DNA of 24,266 nucleotides from Rubrobacter sp. (GTDB lineage Bacteria; Actinomycetota; Rubrobacteria; Rubrobacterales; Rubrobacteraceae): positions 3,879-28,144 of the forward strand of contig JADDPU010000375.1 of the NCBI GenBank assembly GCA_016781725.1. Direction: 5' to 3'. Shown in pieces: positions 6,412 to 13,728 of the stretch (position 1 is its first letter; the number at the start of each line of letters is the position of its first letter). The position numbers and the translations under genes are program-made. A model generated the notes under the pieces. It was given only the letters and a program-made list of their open reading frames with translations, was not told where the DNA came from and did no database searches.

Positions 6412-7305
6412 ATGCGGAACCCTAGCGCGCGTAGCGTACCGGAAGGGCTCGTCGCCGCCTGTGCGGCGACCGCCCTGACCCTCGTCTACAGCGCCCCGAC
6501 CCCCGGCGCGGGGTCCCGCTACCTGGACGGCCGCGTCCCCCACGAGGCGAGGGTCCTCTCGGCGGTCCCCGCCCGCGACGCACTGGCCGGGGCGGGAGGC
6601 CGGGGCACGGGCGAGACCGTCCTGGAGGCGACCCTCTCCTCGCTGGCCCTGGCCGGCTTCGCCGACCCCCGGGCCGCCGCATACCTGGCCGTGCTCGCCC
6701 GGGCGGCCCTGCGCGGCGAGACCTCGGCGCGCGTCCTCGCCGGCCTCGGCCACGAGGACATAGCCCCGTTCGCGCGGGCGCTCGAAGCGACCGGTGACGA
6801 GGGATCGCTCACGGGGGCCCTGAGGGTAGCCCTCGGGGCCGGCAAGGACGCCACGCTCCGCGACGCCATGCGCTTCTCCGCCTCGCGGGACGCCCTGGCC
6901 CGCGAGTACGCCAGGGACTTCGAGGTCACCCGCGAGCTCGCCAGGCCGGCCCTCCTCAACGCTCTCTCCCGGGCCGACTCCGTCCGGGGGGCGCTGGTCC
7001 AAACCTATCTCGAGGTCCTCTCGGAGGTGCCCGACCTCGACGTTGCGGGGAGGGCCGGACACGACGAGGCCGAGGACGTCTCCCGCATGGCGCGCGGGGT
7101 GCTCAAGGCCGGCGGCGTCCACTCGCGGCGGGGGCTCGAAGGGATAGCCAACCTCGACGGCCTCCTGCGCGCCGACCCGAGGCTCTCCCCGACCGCCAGC
7201 GAGAACCCGGTGGCGGCCGCCGCCTTCCTCGTGGCCCTGGAGTACGGCCCCGAAGCCCTGAGCCACCGGCTCAGGCCCGCCACGGGGGGCAACAGGGGCC
7301 GCTGA
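6412..7305 (+). CDS. CitG-like (triphosphoribosyl-dephospho-CoA synthase family) protein, probably degenerate
   Basis: Across 297 residues the order of conserved blocks follows the archaeal/actinobacterial CitG-like family: an early SAPTPG block, TGETVLEATLSS, VLAGLGHEDIAPFARALE, then ATLRDAMRFSASRDALAREYARDFE, and a VSRMARGVLKAGG block near 220-232. CitG enzymes make the 2'-(5''-triphosphoribosyl)-3'-dephospho-CoA prosthetic-group precursor; the role of the non-citrate-lyase branch is not established. The usual SLIxRKxG segment appears as DLDVAGRAG and the NPGTTADL-type segment as SPTASENP, so expected catalytic residues are missing. Combined with the in-frame TAG just upstream and no Shine-Dalgarno at 6412, this looks like a decaying gene or pseudo-enzyme. 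No citrate or malonate lyase genes are nearby. The CbiX gene follows with its own promoter. Confidence 0.6.
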   Translation: MRNPSARSVPEGLVAACAATALTLVYSAPTPGAGSRYLDGRVPHEARVLSAVPARDALAGAGGRGTGETVLEATLSSLALAGFADPRAAAYLAVLARAALRGETSARVLAGLGHEDIAPFARALEATGDEGSLTGALRVALGAGKDATLRDAMRFSASRDALAREYARDFEVTRELARPALLNALSRADSVRGALVQTYLEVLSEVPDLDVAGRAGHDEAEDVSRMARGVLKAGGVHSRRGLEGIANLDGLLRADPRLSPTASENPVAAAAFLVALEYGPEALSHRLRPATGGNRGR

Positions 7306-7349
7306 AGGGCCGGTGAAACCGTTCGCCCAAAGGGCGCTCGTCTAGTTGG

Positions 7350-7355
7350 TAGAAT
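7350..7355 (+). promoter_or_regulatory. TAGAAT -10 box of the chelatase operon
   Basis: GGTAGAAT lies 53 nt before the ATG at 7408, between the CitG-like stop and the AGAGGAGG ribosome site. A small CGCCC-AAA-GGGCG hairpin at 7324-7336 just upstream may end the previous transcript. Confidence 0.5.
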
Positions 7356-7407
7356 CGCCCCGACGGCGGCGTTTACCGGGCGCAGGCGGGCAGAGGAGGT
7401 GCACTGC

Positions 7408-8157
7408 ATGAAGGCTCTCGTTATCGTGGGACACGGTTCGCACCTGAACGAAGACTCGGGCCTGCCGGTCTACGAGCACGCGCAGCGCATCCGGGAGACC
7501 GGTGGCTTCGACGAGGTAGTCGAGTGCTTCTGGAAAGAGGAGCCAGCCATGCGCCACGTGCTCGACACGGTGGAATCCGAAGAGGTCTACGTGGTCCCTG
7601 CCTTTATCTCGGAGGGCTACTTTACGCAGCAGGTCATCCCGAGGGAGCTCGGCTTGAGCGGTCAGGTAACCAGGAAGGGCGAGAAGACAGTCTTCTATGC
7701 CGGGCCTCTCGGGACCTTCGAGGGGATGCCCGACGTCATATTGGAGCGCGTCGAGGATCTGATGCGCGGGCGGGAGGCCGAGGGGCGCACGGCGCTCGTC
7801 TTGCTCGGGCACGGCACCGACCTAAACAAGAACTCGGGTGGGGTCATCTACCTCAACGCCAACCGCATCCGCGAGCGCGGCATCTACGACCTGGTCGAGG
7901 TCGGGTTTTTGGACCAGGAGCCGGAGATCGGGGGCGTAGTGGAAGGCGTCGAAGCTGAGAACGTTATCCTGATCCCGGTCTTTATAGCGGAGGGCTGGCA
8001 CACCCGCGAGACCATTCCCGAGGACCTCGGCCTCACGGGCGAGGTGACCACCCGGGACGAGAAGACGATATTCTACGGCGCCCCGGTCGGCACGCACCCC
8101 TCGATGGCGAACCTCATCGCCGCCCGCGCCAGGGAGACGATAGAGCACCTTGTCTGA
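7408..8157 (+). CDS. tandem CbiX-type chelatase
   Basis: 249 residues made of two tandem CbiX/SirB-like chelatase domains (about 1-120 and 125-249). Each half has GHG(S/T)xLNxxSG, then VP(A/V)FI(S/A)EG, then a repeated VT..(D/G)EKT(V/I)FY(A/G)(G/A)P block, so the gene arose by internal duplication. The family inserts Co, Fe or Ni into tetrapyrroles, using a pair of metal-binding His. The C-terminal half keeps both (H135 in GHG, H198 in EGWH). The N-terminal half keeps H9 but has Phe72 where the second His belongs, so one active site per chain is expected. AGAGGAGG (7392-7399) lies 8 nt before the ATG at 7408, which is preferred to the GTG at 7399. The next gene overlaps it by 8 nt. Substrate is unknown; no cobalamin or siroheme genes are in the window. 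Confidence 0.85.
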   Translation: MKALVIVGHGSHLNEDSGLPVYEHAQRIRETGGFDEVVECFWKEEPAMRHVLDTVESEEVYVVPAFISEGYFTQQVIPRELGLSGQVTRKGEKTVFYAGPLGTFEGMPDVILERVEDLMRGREAEGRTALVLLGHGTDLNKNSGGVIYLNANRIRERGIYDLVEVGFLDQEPEIGGVVEGVEAENVILIPVFIAEGWHTRETIPEDLGLTGEVTTRDEKTIFYGAPVGTHPSMANLIAARARETIEHLV

Positions 8158-8971
8158 AACCCTCTCGAACAAGGTGCCCCTCGCCGCGGAGTCGCGCGCG
8201 GCCTTCGCGGCGTGGGTGGACGACTCCGCCCCGGAGGGCCGCGTCTTCGGGCAGGTGCTCGTCCGTCCTGCGCCGCAGGCGGGTTACTCGCTGCGCCACG
8301 TGGACGATGCGGGGGCGATGGATCTCCGGCTCTACCTAGACCCCAGGGCGGCGTGGGAGATCGCCAAGCTCACCGAAAACGGGGAGTACAGGCCGCTCAA
8401 GAGTTCCCCGAACCTGCGGCGCGGGTGGGAGCTTCGCGTGGACGACGCGCGCGGGCTCGCGACGGCGATGAACTACCTGTATCCGGCGGGTATCGTCCAC
8501 TGGCACCTCTACCGGGAGGGCAGGCTCGAGGTCACCAGCTTTCGGGAGAACGCCGCGCGCCAGAGCGGTATCTACAAGAGGATCCAGAGCCTCACCGACC
8601 GGGGGGCCAAAGACGCAGCGCGCGCCTGCTGCGAGGACGCGGTCTGCCTGAAAAAGATCCTCTGGGATATCGACGAGACTACCCCGCTGGAGATGGACCG
8701 GGGAGGCGGGGAGATCCCCTGCCCCGAGCCGTGCAGCGTCTTCGTCTCCTTCGCCCGGCGCGTGAGGCTCTTCGAGCGGGAGGAGAAGCGAGACCTGGAC
8801 GCTGTGGGCCTCTCCCCCTCCGAGAAGGAGGACCTCGCAGCCCTCGTCGAGGCCGCCGCAACCGGCGAGGTCGCCTTCGCCCGCGAGGCCGAGTTCGAGA
8901 AGCCACTCAACGAACGCCGCATGCGCTACCGCAAGCTCACCCTCGTCCCCAAACTCCGGCCGAAGGCCTGA
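8150..8971 (+). CDS. DR2241-like Fe-S partner of the chelatase
   Basis: 273 residues, resembling the extra domains of Deinococcus radiodurans DR2241, in which a CbiX chelatase is fused to a 4Fe-4S-binding module. Five cysteines are clustered as CC-x4-C-x24-C-x3-C (C160, C161, C166, C191, C195), which suits a 4Fe-4S cluster. Residues 30-135 form a mixed alpha/beta region with MNYLYPAGIVHWHLYREG; 200-270 are charged. The TTG at 8150 overlaps the chelatase stop by 8 nt, implying translational coupling and a shared complex. A perfect hairpin follows the stop. I infer that the two proteins form the split version of DR2241, possibly with the cluster controlling or assisting metal insertion. The actual reaction is not known to me. 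Confidence 0.72.
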   Translation: MSETLSNKVPLAAESRAAFAAWVDDSAPEGRVFGQVLVRPAPQAGYSLRHVDDAGAMDLRLYLDPRAAWEIAKLTENGEYRPLKSSPNLRRGWELRVDDARGLATAMNYLYPAGIVHWHLYREGRLEVTSFRENAARQSGIYKRIQSLTDRGAKDAARACCEDAVCLKKILWDIDETTPLEMDRGGGEIPCPEPCSVFVSFARRVRLFEREEKRDLDAVGLSPSEKEDLAALVEAAATGEVAFAREAEFEKPLNERRMRYRKLTLVPKLRPKA

Positions 8972-8981
8972 CTTGAGCGCA

Positions 8982-9005
8982 CGCACCGCGCGACGGCGCG
9001 GTGCG
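8982..9005 (+). terminator. terminator-like hairpin after the chelatase operon
   Basis: CGCACCGCGC (8982-8991) pairs perfectly with GCGCGGTGCG (8996-9005) around a GACG loop, 10 nt after the stop of the Fe-S gene. No T-run follows, as is common in high-GC actinobacteria. Confidence 0.6.
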
Positions 9006-9086
9006 AAGGCAGCGGAGCGCCCTTGTTTCCGAACGTAGAGTACGGGGTATCACGAACGCGGACCCACTCTGACGGGAGGTCAACGA

Positions 9087-9797
9087 ATGGCAGGAAAGAG
9101 AAGAGCCGGCAAGGCCGGCGCGAAGGCCGGGGCGCGCGTCGCCCCGGTTGCGGGTAGGATGGCAGGCAGGGCGGCGCTCAGGGCCGGCAAGGGCCAGGCC
9201 AAGCTCGCGCGGCAGGCGATGAGCTCGCGCGAGCCGGCCGGAGGCCGCTTTTTGAAGTACGGGTTCTTCGCCCTCCTGGGTCTCGCCGTCGGGGCCGCGA
9301 TCGCGCGCTCCAGAGGCGGCGGGTCGCCCGACGCGTCGTCCTCCTTCACGGGCACGACCGGGCAGCATTCGCCGGACGCGGGCAGTCCCGCGGGCCAGAG
9401 GGGCGAGACCTGGGGCAGCGGAACCCCGACCGGGACGGCTGGTGGCGGCGGTGCGGCGAGCGACCCGGCAGCTCCCCAGCATCCCGAGGACCCCAACCGC
9501 ACGGGCGCCGAGCGCGGCTACTCGGATCCCTCTTCCGGGCCCCTGATCGGGAGGGACCACGGGGGCGGGGTCGAGGAGATCCCCGAGCAGCAGGAGGAGG
9601 TCGAGCAGCGCATCCGGACCCGCATCGGCGAAGACCCGCGCACAGCGGACCTGCCGGCCCTGAACGTGGAGGTCAACGACGGGATCGCCGAGTTGCGCGG
9701 CACGTCCCCCTCAGAGGAGGCCAAGCAGGCGGCGGGAGAGATCGCCCAGGAGACGGAGGGCGTCCGCGAGGTGCGAAACCTCATTACCGTGAGCTGA
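9087..9797 (+). CDS. membrane-anchored BON-domain protein
   Basis: 236 residues. The first 55 are Lys/Arg/Ala/Gly-rich; a single hydrophobic segment at about 58-74 (GFFALLGLAVGAAIA) crosses the membrane; 75-160 are a Gly/Ser/Pro-rich linker; about 165-236 form a BON domain (EQRIRTRIGED at its start, VNDGIAELRGT, REVRNLITVS at the end). BON domains bind membranes or surface polysaccharides, and occur in stress and envelope proteins such as OsmY and Kbp. GGGAGG lies 8 nt before the ATG. The basic N-terminal region is expected in the cytoplasm and the BON domain outside. The gene is monocistronic, bounded by hairpins at 8982 and 9825. Confidence 0.85.
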   Translation: MAGKRRAGKAGAKAGARVAPVAGRMAGRAALRAGKGQAKLARQAMSSREPAGGRFLKYGFFALLGLAVGAAIARSRGGGSPDASSSFTGTTGQHSPDAGSPAGQRGETWGSGTPTGTAGGGGAASDPAAPQHPEDPNRTGAERGYSDPSSGPLIGRDHGGGVEEIPEQQEEVEQRIRTRIGEDPRTADLPALNVEVNDGIAELRGTSPSEEAKQAAGEIAQETEGVREVRNLITVS

Positions 9798-9824
9798 AGA
9801 CCAAAGGCTTCGGGTACCAACTGC

Positions 9825-9852
9825 GAGCCGGTCGGATCTCTCCGGCCGGCTC
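9825..9852. terminator. bidirectional terminator hairpin
   Basis: An 11-bp stem (9825-9835 with 9842-9852, one G-T wobble) around a 6-nt loop, followed on the + strand by TCTTGTT. It lies between the convergent BON and phosphomannomutase genes. Confidence 0.7.
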
Positions 9853-9931
9853 TCTTGTTGACGCTGCGGTCTACTGGCGTGTTGGGCGGCGTCTGCCCTT
9901 GGGCGCTAGGCGAGAACCCGTGGCCCGGGAC

Positions 9932-11287
9932 CTACTGCCTGATCAGTTCGAGCAATGCGTCTCGCTCGCGTTCGAGGGTCTCGCGGTCGCTCGCCTCGAC
10001 GTTGAGGCGCAGGAGCGGCTCGGTGTTGGAGGGGCGCAGGTTGAACCACCAGTCGCCGAGGTCCACCGTCAGGCCGTCCAGGTGGTCTATCTTCGCGTCC
10101 TCGCGCTCCGAGAAGTGGTCCTCGACCTTCTTCAGGGTCGCCTCCTGGTCCTCAACCTCGGAGTTGATCTCGCCCGAGCGGACGTAGGGGTCGATGGGGT
10201 CGAGGAGCCCGGAGATGGGCTTCTCCTGGCGGCCCACGAGCTCGGCCACGGTCAGCATGGCGATGATGCCGGAGTCGGCGAAGTAGTTGTCCCTGAAGTA
10301 GAAGTGGGCCGAGTGCTCGCCCCCGAAGGCGGCGTCGTGCTTGCGCATCTGCGGCTTGATGATCGAATGCCCGGCCTTGGTGCGTATGGCTTTGCCGCCC
10401 TCGCGCTCGACGAGCTCGGGGAAGGCCTTGGAGCAGACGGCGCTGTAGAGGACGGTAGCGCCAGGCTCCTTCTCCAGCACGTTCTTGGCGATCAGCGCGG
10501 CGAGCAGGTCGCCTGAGATGGTGACGCCCTTCTCGTCGACCACGAAACAGCGGTCGGCGTCGCCGTCGAAGGCCACCCCGAAGTCCGCGCCCTCGGCGAC
10601 CACGCGCTCCTGGACCTCCCTGACGTTCTCGGGCTCGATGGGGTTCGGTGGGTGGTTAGGGAAGGAGCCGTCGAGCTCGAAGTACATAGGGACGTACTCG
10701 AAAGGCAGGCGCTCGAAGATAGGGGGGAGCATCTTGCCTGCCATGCCGTTGCCAGCGTCCACCACGATCTTCAGCGGCCTCAAGCCCTCCGTGTCTATAA
10801 AGCTCAGGCAGTGCTCGGCGTAGTCCGTGGTAATGTCCGTCTCTTCGACCGAGCCGGGGTACTCGGCCGGGTCGGGGAGCCTGCCAGAGACGATCAGGTC
10901 CCGAATCTGGCCAAGCCCCGCCTCGCCCGACAGGGCGATGGCGTTCTCCCGGCACAGCTTGAAGCCGTTGTACTCCTTGGGGTTGTGGGAGGCGGTGATC
11001 ATGGCGCCACCCGGCTCCTCGAGGTGCCCGACGGCGAAGTAGAGCGCGTCGGTCGAGACGAGCCCCAGGTCCAGAACGTCGGCGCCGGCCTCCGTTACCC
11101 CCTCGATAAACGCCCGCTCCAAGCTCTCGCCGGAGAGGCGCATGTCCCTGGCCACGACTACCCGGGAGCCGGAGAGGCCAAGGTGGTTGACGAACGCGCG
11201 GCCTATGTCCCGCGCCACGGCTTCGTCGAGGTTCTCGGGGTAGACGCCGCGGATGTCGTAGGCTTTGAATATCGACTCGTCGAGCAT
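9932..11287 (-). CDS. manB: phosphomannomutase / phosphoglucomutase
   Basis: 451 residues of the alpha-D-phosphohexomutase family, interconverting hexose-6-phosphate and hexose-1-phosphate through a phosphoserine. All four signatures are present: KAYDIRG at 8-14, the phosphoserine loop TASHNP with Ser100, the metal loop DGDADR at 241-246, and the sugar-binding GGEHSAH at 322-328. The C-terminal phosphate loop RPSNTEP is also intact. GEHSAH is the form found in PMM/PGM enzymes that make mannose-1-P and glucose-1-P for glycans. The ATG at 11287 follows GGAGGTAGGAG. It probably feeds nucleotide-sugar synthesis for the envelope; no neighbour glycan genes are present in this window. Confidence 0.95.
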   Translation of the reverse strand: MLDESIFKAYDIRGVYPENLDEAVARDIGRAFVNHLGLSGSRVVVARDMRLSGESLERAFIEGVTEAGADVLDLGLVSTDALYFAVGHLEEPGGAMITASHNPKEYNGFKLCRENAIALSGEAGLGQIRDLIVSGRLPDPAEYPGSVEETDITTDYAEHCLSFIDTEGLRPLKIVVDAGNGMAGKMLPPIFERLPFEYVPMYFELDGSFPNHPPNPIEPENVREVQERVVAEGADFGVAFDGDADRCFVVDEKGVTISGDLLAALIAKNVLEKEPGATVLYSAVCSKAFPELVEREGGKAIRTKAGHSIIKPQMRKHDAAFGGEHSAHFYFRDNYFADSGIIAMLTVAELVGRQEKPISGLLDPIDPYVRSGEINSEVEDQEATLKKVEDHFSEREDAKIDHLDGLTVDLGDWWFNLRPSNTEPLLRLNVEASDRETLERERDALLELIRQ

Positions 11288-11336
11288 CTCCTACCTCCGG
11301 AATCCTCTGGTCGGCGCGGCTTGCGGTTTCGAGCAT

Positions 11337-11375
11337 CCGGTACAATAGCGGGTTATGCACCCTCGTGCAGACCGG
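11337..11375 (+). repeat. 39-bp direct repeat with TACAAT promoter, copy 1
   Basis: Matches 13105-13143 in the same orientation at 35 of 39 positions. It contains TACAAT (11341-11346), the invariant AGCGGGTT, an ATG at 11355 placed 8 nt after the -10 box, and a conserved CCCTCGTGCAGACCGG. The two copies flank the diguanylate cyclase gene. Confidence 0.85.
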
Positions 11376-11486
11376 TCCGAAAAAGGCCCGGGTTTGCAGG
11401 AAAAGAAAGGGCGCGGCGTTTTGACTTACCCTTACGACACCAACCGGCGCGAGGGTTCGCCGCTGGCGAAGGGCTCCCCCGCGTAG
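11355..11486 (+). CDS. possible leaderless 43-residue ORF
   Basis: ATG at 11355 is 8 nt after TACAAT, where a leaderless start would be. It reads 43 codons (MHPRADRSEKG..., later TYPYDTNRREG) to a TAG at 11484-11486, at which a GC-rich hairpin begins. The product is Lys/Arg/Gly-rich and unrecognised. The first seven residues recur as MVPRADR in the other repeat copy, but that follows from the DNA repeat and does not itself show selection on protein. Coding status is uncertain. Confidence 0.3.
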   Translation: MHPRADRSEKGPGLQEKKGRGVLTYPYDTNRREGSPLAKGSPA

Positions 11487-11509
11487 ACCCCGGCGGGGTC
11501 CCCCGCCGC
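11486..11509 (+). terminator. GC-rich hairpin(s) after the small ORF
   Basis: GACCCC-GGC-GGGGTC (11486-11500) forms a tight 6-bp stem; the overlapping GGCGGG-GTCC-CCCGCC (11492-11507) is an alternative pairing. CTCCCTTCTCC follows. It may terminate a + strand transcript from 11341. Confidence 0.4.
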
Positions 11510-11752
11510 CTCCCTTCTCCACCTACCTGCCAGGGACGGGTTCCTACGAACTTCGGGTGTAGGGGGGCTCGGAAGGTAGTCGGACAAGTTATCTGATCTA
11601 GCCCATTTGGGGGGTGCGCCCCTCCTCCGCTGGCGGCGAGACGGGACCGTTCGATCCGATCGTCTACCCCGAGAGGCGCCCACCCATTGGCCACAGGCAC
11701 CTGCCAAGTTCGGACGGTACTTCTGGGACCCTCCGCGAATAGAGAGGTCTGC
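11510..11752. other. intergenic stretch with nothing identified
   Basis: About 240 bp downstream of the diguanylate cyclase stop. Open frames on both strands lack ribosome sites and recognisable composition. I found no riboswitch motif, tRNA or clear repeat here. Confidence 0.4.
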
Positions 11753-12859
11753 TCAGCCGCTGCGCAAGGCGGGGTGGAAGAGGCTGTCCTTTCCGAGGCG
11801 CTTCGCCTGGTACATGGCGAAGTCCGCGGCCTCGATCAGGCTCTCGGGATCCCCTGCGTCGTTGGGGAAGCCGGCAGCCCCGGCGCTGAAGCTGACGCGG
11901 AAGCCGAGATCCCGCTCCGTGCGACGCGCGACCTCCTCCTTGACCCTCCGGAAAAAGCCCTGCGCGCCGGGGATAGGGGCGCCGGAGAGCAGCACCGTGA
12001 ACTCCTCGCCCCCGTGGCGGGCTACCGAGTCCTCGGCGCGGATGCTCCGGCGCAGCGCATCGGCCAGGATCTTCAGGACCTCGTCCCCGCTCGCGTGCCC
12101 GTGGGCGTCGTTTATGCTCTTGAAGTCGTCCACGTCCACGAAGAGCACGGTGAAGGCCTCACCCCTGCGCCGGGCCCGCGCGATCTCCTCCAGGAGGCGA
12201 GCCTGGAAGTGGTGGCGGTTGGGCAGGCCGGTCAGGTGGTCAGTGAGGGCCTCTCTGCGGAAGCGCTCGCTCAACTCGCGAGCCTCTTCGAGCTCGCGCG
12301 CGGACTCAGCCCTCTGGCGCTCCCTGCGCCCTGTCTCGCGGGCCATGTAGCCACAGACGAACGCCAGGGCCAGGTAAGAGGGGAAGTTGACCATCACGTG
12401 CTCGACCATCCGCACGGTGTCGGGGTCGTAGAGCTGGGGGCTCAGGCTCACCAGCGCCGTCAGCAGCACCGGCACCGTCGCCACGCGCGGGGGGTGGTAG
12501 ATCCCGGCGAAGACCACCACGAAGAAGTAGAGCGGGAAGAAGGGGCTCTGCCATCCCCCGGAGAAGTAGACAGCCAGCGCTATGAGGCACATGCACTCGA
12601 GGACGACTACCAGAAAGACGTTGCGTGGGTAGCGGCGCCAGGGGAAGATCAATATCCCGACTATGGAGATCCCGGCGGCGGCGACCAGCCAGTTTAGGCC
12701 GGCCCGCTGCACGGGGTAGCCGGCGCGTGCCAGCCCGGTGTTGGCGACGAGCAAGACCACTACCATCCCCGCCGCGAAGAGCGCCACCGAGATGCGGCGC
12801 AGGCGGTCGTCGAAGGGTAGGATATCTTCTGACGGCTTATCCAGGTGGGGCGCTCGCAT
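11753..12859 (-). CDS. membrane diguanylate cyclase (GGDEF)
   Basis: 368 residues. About six hydrophobic segments cover the N-terminal half, followed by a charged coiled-coil linker (RRERQRAESARELEEAREL) and a C-terminal GGDEF domain that opens with DHLTGLPNR. The active-site motif is GGEEF (about 283-287), competent for c-di-GMP synthesis, with VDVDDFK upstream for metal and GTP. The RAED tetrapeptide 5 residues before it matches the RxxD inhibitory site, so product inhibition is likely. The membrane part looks like a small-molecule or stress sensor but is not assigned. ATG at 12859 is preferred; TTG at 12874 would add five residues, and neither has a Shine-Dalgarno. The gene runs opposite to the flanking direct repeats. 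Confidence 0.92.
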   Translation of the reverse strand: MRAPHLDKPSEDILPFDDRLRRISVALFAAGMVVVLLVANTGLARAGYPVQRAGLNWLVAAAGISIVGILIFPWRRYPRNVFLVVVLECMCLIALAVYFSGGWQSPFFPLYFFVVVFAGIYHPPRVATVPVLLTALVSLSPQLYDPDTVRMVEHVMVNFPSYLALAFVCGYMARETGRRERQRAESARELEEARELSERFRREALTDHLTGLPNRHHFQARLLEEIARARRRGEAFTVLFVDVDDFKSINDAHGHASGDEVLKILADALRRSIRAEDSVARHGGEEFTVLLSGAPIPGAQGFFRRVKEEVARRTERDLGFRVSFSAGAAGFPNDAGDPESLIEAADFAMYQAKRLGKDSLFHPALRSG

Positions 12860-13104
12860 CACGATACAGCGCAAGATACACTAATACTCGGATGAGTACC
12901 CGCCCTGCCCGCGGACGTTTCTCAGCCTGAGCCCCGCCCCGCTGACGTCGGGCATCGCGGAGCTGATCGACAGGGCGCGGTCGAGGCGCCAGCACTCGCG
13001 CGTCGGCCAAGCGACCCGCCACCGGCGGACTGCTTGGAACCGCCCTTCCAGGCACATCGGTGAATAACCGAAAGACGCGCGACCTTCATCCAGGACGAAC
13101 GGTT
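12860..13104. other. intergenic region upstream of the diguanylate cyclase
   Basis: Holds the presumed - strand promoter of the cyclase: an AT-rich TATTAGTGTATC on the - strand ends about 16 nt before the ATG, so the mRNA may be nearly leaderless. The remainder is GC-rich with short open frames I cannot support as genes. Confidence 0.35.
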
Positions 13105-13143
13105 CCGCTAGAATAGCGGGTTATGGTCCCTCGTGCAGACCGG
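13105..13143 (+). repeat. 39-bp direct repeat with TAGAAT promoter, copy 2
   Basis: Second copy of the 11337-11375 element. TAGAAT (13109-13114) is followed by AGCGGGTT and ATG at 13123. That ATG opens a 13-codon frame (MVPRADRPWPRPG, stop at 13162-13164) overlapping the CPBP gene, which starts from GTG at 13133 inside the repeat, in a different frame. Confidence 0.85.
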
Positions 13144-13726
13144 CCGTGGCCGCGCCCCGGATAGGCGCGCGTTGGGCCCCCGATTCGTCAGGTTCGCCGC
13201 CCTCTTCTACGGCTCCCTGGTGGTCGTGGCGGCGCTCTGGAGTGGCCTGCGGGGCTTCGACCTCGAACCCTTCGGGGACCGTCCCGCGGTTGGCCTCGCC
13301 CTCGGCGTCCTGACCGCCGCCTGCACGGTCTCCTCGGGCCTGCTTGCCTACCGGCTCATACCGAGCCTGCGCAAGATATCCGAGGAGCTCGCCCCGCGCC
13401 TCATAGACGGCGCCAGCCGGGGCGGGCTGGTGCTAGTCTCGATCTTCTCCGGGATCGGCGAGGAGGCGTTCTTTCGCGGGGCACTACAGCAAGAGTTCGG
13501 GTTGGTGGCCGCCTCTCTCCTGTTCGGGCTGGTGCACGTCGGCCCGGACCGCCGCTACCTGGTGTGGACGACTTGGGCCACCCTCGCAGGCTTCGTCTTC
13601 GGCGCCCTCTACGAGGCAACCGGCGGGCTGCTCGCCCCCGCCCTGGCCCACGGCGCCCACAACGCCGCCACGCTCCTGCTCTGGAAACGCTCCCGGAGCA
13701 AACTCTTGAAGGAGAGGGAGCCCTGA
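13133..13726 (+). CDS. CPBP-family intramembrane metalloprotease (Abi)
   Basis: 197 residues with about five membrane segments. The CPBP/Rce1-type motifs are present: GEEAFFRG (Glu110, Glu111, Arg115), FGLVH (His135) and HGAHN near 172-176. The family includes CAAX prenyl endopeptidases and bacterial bacteriocin-immunity or peptide-processing proteins; substrates of actinobacterial members are mostly unknown. The GTG at 13133 lies within the direct repeat, 18 nt after the TAGAAT box and with no Shine-Dalgarno; a TTG at 13172 is the alternative. A 13-codon leaderless frame begins 10 nt earlier in another frame and overlaps this start, which could couple or limit translation. The next gene begins 2 nt after the stop. 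Confidence 0.85.
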   Translation: MQTGRGRAPDRRALGPRFVRFAALFYGSLVVVAALWSGLRGFDLEPFGDRPAVGLALGVLTAACTVSSGLLAYRLIPSLRKISEELAPRLIDGASRGGLVLVSIFSGIGEEAFFRGALQQEFGLVAASLLFGLVHVGPDRRYLVWTTWATLAGFVFGALYEATGGLLAPALAHGAHNAATLLLWKRSRSKLLKEREP

Positions 13727-13728
13727 AC

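Noticed and set aside
11353..11707. minus-strand frames of 91 and 115 codons in the gap before the diguanylate cyclase
   Set aside because: No ribosome site, no promoter and random-looking composition; they lie over the hairpin and repeat.
11510..11752. possible c-di-GMP riboswitch or other structured RNA near the GGDEF gene
   Set aside because: I could not find the conserved GEMM core, and the region is downstream, not upstream, of the cyclase.
12887..13072. plus-strand frame containing PLTSGIAELIDRARS
   Set aside because: Short, without start signals or family match; treated as intergenic.
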